A stretch of DNA of 64,000 nucleotides. Origin: Thalassospira indica. Its GTDB lineage: Bacteria; Pseudomonadota; Alphaproteobacteria; Rhodospirillales; Thalassospiraceae. The notes below the pieces were generated by a model. The model ran no database searches. It was given only the letters and a program-made list of their open reading frames with translations, and was not told the DNA's origin. Positions 1 to 7,382 of this stretch are shown piece after piece (positions within the stretch are counted from its first letter, which is position 1; each line of letters begins with the position of its first letter). The stretch covers positions 4,094,001 to 4,158,000 of the forward strand of contig NZ_CP031555.1 of the NCBI RefSeq assembly GCF_003403095.1. The letters run 5' to 3'. Made by a program: the position numbers and the translations under genes.

Positions 1-924
1 TTTCTTTCGGCTCAGGCCGCAGATCGCATGGGCAAGTTCACTGCGACCCGCCCCGATCAATCCGGCAAGACCAAGAACCTCGCCCTTACGCAGATCAAAG
101 CTGACATCTTGCAAGAAGCTGTCATCACAAAGATCACGCACTGACATCAGCGAAGGTGTCGCATGATGAAGTTCGATATTCTTTGCCGGAAACTGATTAA
201 GGATTTCGCGCCCGACCATTTTGGTCGCGATTTCATCGGGGCTGGTATCGGCTGTCATCAACGTGTCGATGAAAGTACCATCCCGAAATACCGTAATGCG
301 GTCCGAAATCGCGAAGATTTCGGCCATGCGATGACTGATATAGATGATGCCGATATTGCGCGCCTTCAGGTCGGCAATGATCCGAAACAGCGCCTCGGCC
401 TCGGTATCGGTAAGGGCGGCTGTCGGTTCGTCAAAAATCAGGACATCACAGTCAAGAGTCAGGGCCTTGGCGATTTCGACGATCTGCTGACTTGCGATCG
501 GCAGGTTCCCGACCTTTTCATCGACCGGGATTGGTACCAGATCGGCGAGAACCTTTTTGGCGCGCTCGCGCAGTTCGCGATCATTCATCAGGAATGCGGT
601 CCGCGAATTCGTTGCGGCCATCAGAATGTTTTCAGCAACCGAGATATCAGGGCACAGGGCAATTTCCTGATGCACCAGCCCGATACCGTGGGCCTGTGCC
701 TTTGCCGGATCAGGCAGAACGATATCGCGCCCCTTGAAATGGATACGTCCGCGGTCAGGGGCAAACACACCACTGAGAATATTCATCAGCGTTGATTTCC
801 CGGCGCCATTCTCGCCCATCAGGGCATGGACTTCACCGGGCATCAGCGATAGTTTGACACCGCGCAATGCCTGCACCGGACCGAATGATTTATGAATGTC
901 GTCGACTTCTAGAATGGGCTGCAT
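1..924 (-). CDS. Sugar-type ABC transporter ATP-binding protein (partial, C-terminal part beyond left edge)
   Basis: This encodes the cytoplasmic ATPase of a carbohydrate (CUT2/RbsA-like) importer. The start ATG is at 924 and 308 codons are visible before the window ends. The first cassette shows Walker A GENGAGKST (about residues 37-45), a signature-like LPIASQQIVEIAKAL and Walker B VLIFDEPTAAL. A second cassette begins near the left edge with the degenerate Walker A GLIGAGRSEL typical of RbsA-type tandem ATPases. It lies downstream of the binding-protein gene on the same strand, separated by 119 bp that contain two stem-loops. The transported sugar cannot be told from this sequence. The remaining second cassette, and probably permease genes, lie outside the window. 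Confidence 0.92.
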   Translation of the reverse strand, partial: MQPILEVDDIHKSFGPVQALRGVKLSLMPGEVHALMGENGAGKSTLMNILSGVFAPDRGRIHFKGRDIVLPDPAKAQAHGIGLVHQEIALCPDISVAENILMAATNSRTAFLMNDRELRERAKKVLADLVPIPVDEKVGNLPIASQQIVEIAKALTLDCDVLIFDEPTAALTDTEAEALFRIIADLKARNIGIIYISHRMAEIFAISDRITVFRDGTFIDTLMTADTSPDEIATKMVGREILNQFPAKNIELHHATPSLMSVRDLCDDSFLQDVSFDLRKGEVLGLAGLIGAGRSELAHAICGLSRKK

Positions 925-957
925 GAAACCGGCTGCCTTGCGATAAAAGAAGGGTAT

Positions 958-1032
958 CCCTTCCTTCCGACCAATTGAACGTGGGAGGATCGAAAGGAAG
1001 GGCGTCTGGTCGCCATGGGAATGGCGACCAGA
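958..1032 (-). promoter_or_regulatory. Two intercistronic stem-loops between binding-protein and ATPase genes
   Basis: A perfect 12-bp hairpin has arms at 1005-1016 and 1021-1032 with a 4-nt loop. A second, with arms at 958-970 and 990-1002, has a single non-Watson-Crick position. Neither is followed by a clear U-tract. They sit just after the binding-protein stop codon, where such structures commonly protect the upstream mRNA or attenuate readthrough. The role here is inferred. Confidence 0.6.
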
Positions 1033-1043
1033 TCTTGATGGCC

Positions 1044-2081
1044 TTACTCTTCAATACCTTTGGTACCACGACGCTTGAGATAGGCTTCCCAATAGAAGTC
1101 ATCGGCATTCTCGGCAGTCACCACCGCATAGCCGTTATCAATATAGGGAACCATCATCGGGTTGGTGCCGCTGCGCTTGTAGTCGTTCATCGGATCGATC
1201 AGATCCGGATGGGCCGCAAGAAACAGGGAGATAAAGCCCATATATCCCTGAATGCCCTGGTTCGGGTTGATCGAACCAAACACCTCGCCCGCCTTGATCA
1301 TATCCAGGATCTTGGCATTGACGTCTGCGGTCATGACCTTGATGTCGGCCTTGGTTTCAATTGCCGCCTGCGCAGCGCCCAACGCGCTGTTTGCTTCTGG
1401 CATGAAGACCGCGCCAAGGTTCGGGTGGGCCTGATGCATGGTCAGGACGGCATTATAAGCCTTGGTCGGATCCTGGTTTGACGCCGCACGGGCAACCAGC
1501 TTCATATCCGGGTGTTTTTCTTCCATGCGGGCGATGAAAGCCGAAACGCGGCGATCGTGGTTGTCCTGCCCAGGGTTTTCCAGGACGGCATATTCGCCAG
1601 ATTCGCCCATGGCTTCGGCGATGGCATCCGCCGCGGCGGCGCCTTCGCGATCATTGTTCGACGTGATATAGGCCGAACGTTTTGAATTCGGAGAGTCTGC
1701 TGCGAAGGTCACAACAGCAATGCCCTGTTCAACTGCGCGGTTGATCGGTGCGATGAAAGGATCGGAGTTCATCGGATGGACCATGATGCCAGCCGGTTGA
1801 CGCGCCAGGACCTGTTCAAAGGTCGCAATCTGCTTGTTCACATCATATTCCGGGGTGCCGGTATAAACCGTTTCACACCCCATCTGCTGTGCGGCCTGCT
1901 TGAACATTTCATAAACCGGGAACCAGTATTCAACGCCACTGACCATGACGTTCATGGCGTAAAGTTCACCCGGCTCACACTGGAACGCACTTTTCCTTGT
2001 GTCCTGCGCCATAGCCGAAGACGCAGTGAGAGTCATAAAGGCAGCTGCTGCTGTTCCCAGCAGCATTGATTTGATTTTCAT
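1044..2081 (-). CDS. Periplasmic sugar-binding protein of ABC transporter (Peripla_BP_4/RbsB-like)
   Basis: This encodes the exported substrate-binding subunit of the importer whose ATPase follows. The start at 2081 is chosen because it gives a clean signal peptide (MKIKSMLLGTAAAAFM..., cleavage near AMAQ) and is preceded by a strong GGGAGGA ribosome site; upstream in-frame codons would add an unlikely N-terminal extension. The product is about 345 residues, usual for the family. Its core shows the periplasmic-binding fold pattern (GIMVHPMNSDPFIAPINRAV, then VVTFAADSPNSKRSAYI). The ligand is unknown. A perfect palindrome about 70-105 bp upstream is the likely operator. Confidence 0.92.
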   Translation of the reverse strand: MKIKSMLLGTAAAAFMTLTASSAMAQDTRKSAFQCEPGELYAMNVMVSGVEYWFPVYEMFKQAAQQMGCETVYTGTPEYDVNKQIATFEQVLARQPAGIMVHPMNSDPFIAPINRAVEQGIAVVTFAADSPNSKRSAYITSNNDREGAAAADAIAEAMGESGEYAVLENPGQDNHDRRVSAFIARMEEKHPDMKLVARAASNQDPTKAYNAVLTMHQAHPNLGAVFMPEANSALGAAQAAIETKADIKVMTADVNAKILDMIKAGEVFGSINPNQGIQGYMGFISLFLAAHPDLIDPMNDYKRSGTNPMMVPYIDNGYAVVTAENADDFYWEAYLKRRGTKGIEE

Positions 2082-2151
2082 GTTATCCTCCCTAATGCGG
2101 AACCAATTTCCGGGCTTTCCAGGACACGGTGTGGTTCGCACGATGTTATTT

Positions 2152-2186
2152 ATGGTAGATATTTCATTGATCGAAATATCTACCAT
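2152..2186. promoter_or_regulatory. Perfect palindrome, putative operator for the sugar ABC operon
   Basis: Two perfectly complementary 14-bp arms (2152-2165, ATGGTAGATATTTC, and 2173-2186) flank the 7-nt centre ATTGATC. It lies 71-105 bp upstream of the binding-protein start. It has no T-run and no gene ends here, so a protein-binding site fits better than a terminator. A possible minus-strand -35 (TTGACT, 2217-2212) lies just upstream of it. The regulator is not recognisable in the window. Confidence 0.6.
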
Positions 2187-2685
2187 TCATTTGGATTGAT
2201 CCCAATTCGGGAGTCAACATGAAATATATTTCAACCTTTTAGTTCGCCCGAAAAGCATTCCAAGCCAACGATTTCGGCAAGAAAAGAAATTTTCGCCGAT
2301 CGTGTTCAACCTGCTTTTCGGTGATGACTTCGGGCGGAATCCCTGCCTGATGATCGCGTGACAGCGCCTAAAGTCACAGCGCTTTGCAAAGCTCAGAGCG
2401 AAAACTCTCAACATTATCGATAGGGACAACAGGCGCTTTGCCGCGACTTGATTTAGGTCCGGAAAGATAATCAGCCTGATACAACCACCCCCACCCGCGA
2501 ATTGGCTGGGGTGAGAAAAGCGTATTTCAATGTTGCGCGTCATGGCGACGCCTATTTGATAGCTTGCTATTTTTACGGCAATTCTACACAACAAGAAGTA
2601 GGAACTTAACAAGCAGCGGCGCTTTCACAAGAGCCAAGCCGCGGTTAGAATTGTCTTGAAAGTTCCCGTCTAGGGGAGGCACCCG
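2187..2685. other. Intergenic region between divergent genes; no gene supported
   Basis: About 500 bp separate the palindrome from the histidine kinase start. A 132-codon open frame on the minus strand (2214-2612) has no ribosome site, no recognisable domain and an unnatural composition, so I do not call it. The region probably holds the promoters for both directions. At the right end the ribosome site AGGGGAGG (about 2672-2679) serves the kinase gene. Confidence 0.5.
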
Positions 2686-4440
2686 GTGGCCGGATTTCAT
2701 TGGTCCCGAAATCAACGACTAAGCCTTGTTGGCCGATATACCTTGTTATCGGTCGGTGTTGTCGTGTGCGCGCTTCTGGCACTCAGTTTCTTTTATCAGC
2801 GCTTTTCCAATGAACTGATTGACCGTCTGACAGGTGAGCGGCTCAGCGCGCAGGTCGCGGCGACGTCAAACAAACTTTCTGCCTTTCTAGATGCGCGCAT
2901 CTATCAGTTGGTCACCCTGTCAAACCACCCGGCCCTGCCGGCCTTCATTGAATCGCCAAACTCCCCACAGGCGGAAGAGGCCCTGACGCTGCTTCGGGTG
3001 GAGGCAGATTCGCCGGACCTTTATGGTGTGCTGTTTTTTGACTGGTACGATAATCTTGATCGACTGGTCGCAGGCCAAGCCGCATCCGGTCCCCCTTATT
3101 GGTCGAAAAACGGCTGGGATATTTCCGGCCTGCCGCGTGTCGAACATGAAGGCATTGAGTTTATCGGCCCCAAATTGCCTGAAAATGGCAATTCGGGCTG
3201 GATCTTGATGCGGGCCCATATCCGCGATACCGGCTTGGGGCAGAACACGTCTGTCGCCCTGCATGTGCGTCTAGCGTCCCTGACCGAGCTTCTGGCGAGT
3301 GCCGGGGTGTCGGGCGTGATTGATCCGCTTTTGCGTACGCCGGGCGGTATTGTTCTTGATGCCACCGGGCGCCCGACCGAGGTCACTGGCGAGCTGATCG
3401 AAGGCCCCAGCATCCTTCCGGGATGGAACCTTGTGATGAGTGTTCGACCGGGTACCATCCTGCAGCCGATTGATGAAACGCGCTTTTGGCTAGCGGTGAC
3501 AGCCGCCGTCATCATTGTGATTATTCTGGCGATCTTTTTTGCCCTGTCGCGCAGCCTGCGCCGACGGGTCGATACACTTGTTCAGGGGGCACACAGTATT
3601 GCATCAGGCGATCTGTATTACCGCCTGCCAGAAGGTCGCCGTCGCGATGAAATCAGCACGGTCGCCAAGGCCTTCAATACCATGGCCTGGCAGCTTAAAG
3701 ACCTGATTGATCGGACAGTGCGCGCTGAAAAGCTTGCCGTTCTGGGCCAGTTTGCCACCGGTGTGGCGCATGAGGTCCGCAATCCGCTGGCCACGATGAA
3801 AACCACCGTTCAGGCCCTTGTGCGCAAGGAACCCGATGGCGAACGCAAAACACTTTTGGATGATATGGGCCACCAGATTGATCGTCTGTCACGCGTGGTG
3901 AATGATCTTTTGGCCTATGGCCGACCCGGTGAAGCCTGCCCGCAAGAAACCGAAATACGGGATCTGTTCCGACAGTCATCGCGCGTCCTGACCCCGGTCG
4001 CCGAAGAGGCCCAGGTGCGGTTTTACACCAGCGGCGATTCCCGCCTGACGATCTTTGTCGACCCGGACCAGATGCTGCAGATCCTGCTGAATATCGGGAT
4101 CAATGCCATTCAGGCCTGTCAGCCCGGCGGCACAGTGAGCCTGCGCGCAGAGCGCCATCAGGATCAGGTCGAAATCCGCGTCACCGATGATGGTTCGGGT
4201 ATCCCCAAAGAGCATTTGCTTGACGTCGTGCAGCCATTTTTTACCATGAAAAGCAAAGGAACCGGACTTGGCCTGACAATCAGCCAACAACTGGTCGAGT
4301 CAAATAACGGTTCAATCAATATTGAAAGTGCCCCGCAAGAGGGCACGACCATCACATTGAAGTTCCCGGCAACGAAATCGGAAACTTCAAAGGAGGAAAC
4401 ATCAAAAAATGCCCCGCCAGATCAGGATTCTGATCGTTGA
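2686..4440 (+). CDS. Membrane sensor histidine kinase (HAMP-HisKA-HATPase)
   Basis: This is the sensor of a two-component system. The start is GTG at 2686, eight bases after AGGGGAGG. Of 584 residues, a transmembrane segment (about 17-38) leads into an extracytoplasmic sensing region (about 40-265), a second membrane segment (about 268-287), a HAMP domain (about 288-340), and HisKA with the phospho-acceptor His362 in GVAHEVRNPLATMK. The ATPase domain carries the N box (NIGINAIQA, about 469-477), DDGSGIP (about 501-507) and KGTGLGL (about 524-530). It overlaps the response-regulator gene by 32 bp, so the two are co-expressed partners. The ligand is unknown, but the neighbouring operon suggests it is that operon's substrate. 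Confidence 0.95.
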   Translation: MAGFHWSRNQRLSLVGRYTLLSVGVVVCALLALSFFYQRFSNELIDRLTGERLSAQVAATSNKLSAFLDARIYQLVTLSNHPALPAFIESPNSPQAEEALTLLRVEADSPDLYGVLFFDWYDNLDRLVAGQAASGPPYWSKNGWDISGLPRVEHEGIEFIGPKLPENGNSGWILMRAHIRDTGLGQNTSVALHVRLASLTELLASAGVSGVIDPLLRTPGGIVLDATGRPTEVTGELIEGPSILPGWNLVMSVRPGTILQPIDETRFWLAVTAAVIIVIILAIFFALSRSLRRRVDTLVQGAHSIASGDLYYRLPEGRRRDEISTVAKAFNTMAWQLKDLIDRTVRAEKLAVLGQFATGVAHEVRNPLATMKTTVQALVRKEPDGERKTLLDDMGHQIDRLSRVVNDLLAYGRPGEACPQETEIRDLFRQSSRVLTPVAEEAQVRFYTSGDSRLTIFVDPDQMLQILLNIGINAIQACQPGGTVSLRAERHQDQVEIRVTDDGSGIPKEHLLDVVQPFFTMKSKGTGLGLTISQQLVESNNGSINIESAPQEGTTITLKFPATKSETSKEETSKNAPPDQDSDR

Positions 4441-5779
4441 TGATGAGGAATCGTTCGTCCGATCACTAAGCTTTGCGCTTCGTACCGAAGGCATGGATGT
4501 CACCGGCGTCCATTCCGGTGAAGATGCGTTTTTGCAAGTCCGTAAAAACAAGTTCGATATCATCCTGCTTGATCTGCGCCTGCCCGGTGCCAATGGTATG
4601 GAGGTCCTTGATAGCATCCGCAAACTTGATATCGACGTGCCCGTCATCATGATTTCGGCCCATGGCGATACCCGTGCGGCGGTGAAGGCCGTCAAACTTG
4701 GTGCCGCCGATTACCTTAGCAAGCCGTTCGAACTTGATGAGCTGATCCACACAATCAACACCACACTTGATCAGAACCGCACCGCGCTTGAGCTTGATTA
4801 CCACCGCAAGCGCAATGTCCCGACCAACGGTCTGATTGGCGAATGCGCGCCGATGCGCGAATTGCGCACAACGATCGACCGTGTCGCACAAAGCAGTGCC
4901 AGCCGCATCCTGCTGCAAGGGGAGTCCGGAACCGGCAAGGCGCTGGTTGCGCGTGCCATTCACGGCGAAAGCCCGCGTGCTTCAAACGCCTTTATCGAAG
5001 TGAACTGTGCCGCCCTGCCAGAACAGCTTATTGAAAGCGAACTGTTTGGCGCCGAAAAGGGCTCCTACACCGGTGCGCATCAGAAACGCACAGGCCTTGT
5101 CCGCCTTGCCGATGGTGGCAGTCTGTTTCTGGATGAAATCGGCGAATTGCCGCTGGCGCTGCAGGCGAAGTTTTTGCACTTCCTTGAAAACGGCGACTAT
5201 CGCCCGGTCGGAAGCGAACATTCCGCATCGGCCGATGTCCGCGTAATTGCCGCAACCAACCGCGACCTTGCCGAGGAAGTCCGTCTGGGCAATTTCCGTG
5301 AAGACCTGTTTTACCGCCTGAACGTCATCACCATTGATATCCCGGCCCTGCGCCACCGCGGTGAGGATATCATCAAACTGGTCGACCATTTCGCCGATCA
5401 TCAGGCCAAGGCCGAAGGATGCCATCCGATCCATTTTGACGAGGCAACCCTTGATCTACTGCGCCATCATCGCTGGCGCGGCAATGTGCGCGAGCTTAAA
5501 AACCTGATTGAACGTTTGACCATTCTTTATCCGTCCAAACAGATTTCGCCGGACCTGCTGCCAGCTGAATTCCACGTCACGGATGATAACCCGGATGATC
5601 TGCATGGCGGATTTTCCGATGGTAATGCGCAATTGCAGGACCGCATGGACAACACCGAGCGTCATCTGGTGCAAGATGCGCTTGATCAGGCCGACGGTCA
5701 CAAAGGCCGTGCGGCAGAAATACTTGGTATTTCACGTCATGCCCTGAAACGCCGACTACAAAGGCTGGGCCTGCAATAA
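4409..5779 (+). CDS. Sigma-54-dependent response regulator (NtrC family)
   Basis: This 456-residue enhancer-binding protein has an N-terminal receiver (acidic pocket Asp11/Asp12, phospho-acceptor Asp55 in ILLDLRLPG, Lys105 in SKPF). A central AAA+ domain follows, with Walker A GESGTGKA (171-178) and Walker B SLFLDE (238-243), and then a Fis-type helix-turn-helix at the C-terminus (GRAAEILGISRHALKRRLQRLG). The loop that contacts sigma-54, usually GAFTGA, reads GSYTGA (218-223). The Phe-to-Tyr change is found in active relatives; the Ala-to-Ser change is less usual. AAAGGAGG before the start gives good translation. A -24/-12 promoter and paired palindromes lie just downstream, so the next operon is its likely target. 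Confidence 0.95.
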   Translation: MPRQIRILIVDDEESFVRSLSFALRTEGMDVTGVHSGEDAFLQVRKNKFDIILLDLRLPGANGMEVLDSIRKLDIDVPVIMISAHGDTRAAVKAVKLGAADYLSKPFELDELIHTINTTLDQNRTALELDYHRKRNVPTNGLIGECAPMRELRTTIDRVAQSSASRILLQGESGTGKALVARAIHGESPRASNAFIEVNCAALPEQLIESELFGAEKGSYTGAHQKRTGLVRLADGGSLFLDEIGELPLALQAKFLHFLENGDYRPVGSEHSASADVRVIAATNRDLAEEVRLGNFREDLFYRLNVITIDIPALRHRGEDIIKLVDHFADHQAKAEGCHPIHFDEATLDLLRHHRWRGNVRELKNLIERLTILYPSKQISPDLLPAEFHVTDDNPDDLHGGFSDGNAQLQDRMDNTERHLVQDALDQADGHKGRAAEILGISRHALKRRLQRLGLQ

Positions 5780-5808
5780 CCTATCCCCAACCCGAAGCAT
5801 TTGCGATG

Positions 5809-5841
5809 CACCCTTGAGCGGTTTCCGCTCAAGGGTGTTTT
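5809..5841 (+). terminator. Terminator-like hairpin after the response-regulator gene
   Basis: Perfect 13-bp arms (5809-5821 and 5825-5837) with a 3-nt loop are followed by TTTTGCTGTTT. It is placed 30 bp after the stop codon. The same sequence contains one copy of a palindrome repeated further downstream, so it may also serve as a regulator-binding site. Confidence 0.65.
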
Positions 5842-5878
5842 GCTGTTTGAGCGCCTAACGCTCAAATTCGCGCTCAAG
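5814..5878 (+). promoter_or_regulatory. Putative upstream activator sites: two identical palindromes plus a half-site
   Basis: TTGAGCG-N5-CGCTCAA occurs twice exactly, at 5814-5832 and 5847-5865, with centres 33 bp apart (about three helical turns). A further half-site CGCTCAAG lies at 5871-5878. The full sites lie about 85-136 bp upstream of the -24 element, a normal enhancer position for NtrC-family regulators. They adjoin the gene for such a regulator. Binding by that protein is inferred. Confidence 0.7.
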
Positions 5879-5949
5879 ACCGCTCCATGATTTTGGCCCA
5901 AAACGGTCAATCGCGCGGCTTTCCTGACTTTGCGCCGAAATTTCGCAAC

Positions 5950-5964
5950 TGGCACAGCCTTTGC
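5950..5964 (+). promoter_or_regulatory. Sigma-54 (-24/-12) promoter of the transporter/dehydrogenase operon
   Basis: The sequence TGGCAC-AGCCT-TTGC matches the consensus TGGCAC-N5-TTGC exactly, with correct spacing of the GG and GC elements. It lies 60 bp upstream of the first binding-protein ATG (6024). Together with the adjacent sigma-54 activator gene and the upstream palindromes, this is strong sequence evidence for RpoN-dependent control. Confidence 0.85.
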
Positions 5965-6023
5965 GGAATAGCGAGACAAAGGTACAAACGCGGATGGAAC
6001 AACCATTCGCAGGGAGGAAAGTC

Positions 6024-7361
6024 ATGGAGATGTTCAAACGCCCGGTTTCCGGGTGCATCACCATTATTGCTGCCACGTTCGCACTGTTTGCGGCCCATGC
6101 CGCACAGGCAGAACGTTTTGAGCTGGGCGCATCTGCACAGAACGCAGATGCTGTCATCGGCTGTTTGTACCCGATGACCGGACGGTCGGCCACCTATGGC
6201 CGCGACAGTATTTCCGGCATCAAGATCGCCCTTCAGGACCTCGAAGCCGAAGCAAAATCCGGCCTGGATGTGCCCAATCTGCGCGTCATCGCCGATGACC
6301 CGCGATCAAAGGCATCCTACGCGGTCCGTCTGGCACAGGATTTCATCACCAATGACAATGCCAAGTTCTTCTGTGGCATCGTGTCATCAGGTGTGGCCCA
6401 CGCCGTGAGCGATCTCGCCAAGAACGAAAAGATCATCATGGTCGGTACCGATCATGCATCATCGCGGCTCAGCATCGAGGCCGGTCACGATTATTACTTC
6501 CGCGTCACCAATGACAGCTGGACGTCGATGGCCGCCGGTGCGCGTTATTTACGCGATCTGCAAAAGGAAACCGGCTGGAAACGCCTTGCCTTTGTCGGAC
6601 CGGATTATGATTACGGCCATGTTTCCTGGACGGATCTGCAACTTGCCCTTGATGAACTGGGTGTCGAATATGAGACCGTCGGCGATCTGTGGCCGAAGCT
6701 TTATGAGCCGGATTATTCGATCTATATCAACGCCCTGCAATCGGCGAAGGCCGACGTGGTCGTAACCGCCCTTTGGGGCGGGGACTTCATCGCCTTTATC
6801 AAACAGGCGGCATCAACCCGTTTCTTTGAAACCACCCGTCTGGCCAATTTCGATACCGGTGCTAATTACGATGTGATGATGGCCCTTGGTGATCAGCCCT
6901 ATCCGGGTTTGATCCTGTCGGCGCGCCATCACAATAACTGGCCCGAAACCGGCCGCAACAAGCGGTTCGTCAAACAGTTTCACGACATGACCGGGCGCTA
7001 TCCGACCTATGCGGCCGAAGGCGCCTATACCGGGATCATCGCCATTGCACGCGCCATCGAAAAGGCTGGCGGCGTTGACGATGACCGCGCGCTCATCACC
7101 GCACTTGAGGGATTGCAACTGGCCCTGCCCGAAGATCCGCCGGGCTTTGCATCCTATATCGATCCCGAAACTCACCAGATTGTCCAGGCGCAAGCCGTGG
7201 GCACGGTCGTCCACAACGAAGACTTTCCGCCATCGAAACTGATGGTGGGGAACTGGGCGATCTACGATGCCGAAGACCTCAAACCATCAAAAGAGATGGT
7301 CAAACGTCGCCGCGATGCCGTGGCCGGCGGGTCGGAGGCAGTTCCACCGCCAACTCCATGA
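6024..7361 (+). CDS. ABC transporter periplasmic binding protein 1 (branched-chain-amino-acid/urea type)
   Basis: A type-1 periplasmic binding protein (Peripla_BP_6 family) for a LivHMGF-class importer. The start at 6024 follows the ribosome site GGGAGG; a longer frame would begin inside the -12 promoter element and is rejected. The N-terminus is a signal peptide ending near AHAAQA (residue 29). The mature part opens with the family pattern YPMTGRSATYGRDSISGIKIA. At 445 residues it is somewhat longer than LivJ-like proteins. It is the first gene of the sigma-54-driven operon, and a second, distinct binding protein follows within 22 bp. The ligand is unknown; the dehydrogenases downstream point to a small alcohol or hydroxy acid rather than an amino acid. 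Confidence 0.9.
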   Translation: MEMFKRPVSGCITIIAATFALFAAHAAQAERFELGASAQNADAVIGCLYPMTGRSATYGRDSISGIKIALQDLEAEAKSGLDVPNLRVIADDPRSKASYAVRLAQDFITNDNAKFFCGIVSSGVAHAVSDLAKNEKIIMVGTDHASSRLSIEAGHDYYFRVTNDSWTSMAAGARYLRDLQKETGWKRLAFVGPDYDYGHVSWTDLQLALDELGVEYETVGDLWPKLYEPDYSIYINALQSAKADVVVTALWGGDFIAFIKQAASTRFFETTRLANFDTGANYDVMMALGDQPYPGLILSARHHNNWPETGRNKRFVKQFHDMTGRYPTYAAEGAYTGIIAIARAIEKAGGVDDDRALITALEGLQLALPEDPPGFASYIDPETHQIVQAQAVGTVVHNEDFPPSKLMVGNWAIYDAEDLKPSKEMVKRRRDAVAGGSEAVPPPTP

Positions 7362-7382
7362 CCTTTCCCAAGGGAGGAAATA

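Noticed and set aside
2214..2612. A 132-codon minus-strand frame in the large intergenic gap
   Set aside because: No ribosome site, no recognisable motif, odd Cys/Arg/Phe-rich composition; more likely promoter DNA.
5961..6023. Upstream extension of the first binding-protein gene from a TTG codon
   Set aside because: The TTG is part of the -12 promoter element and the extension would precede a perfect ribosome site and signal peptide at 6024.
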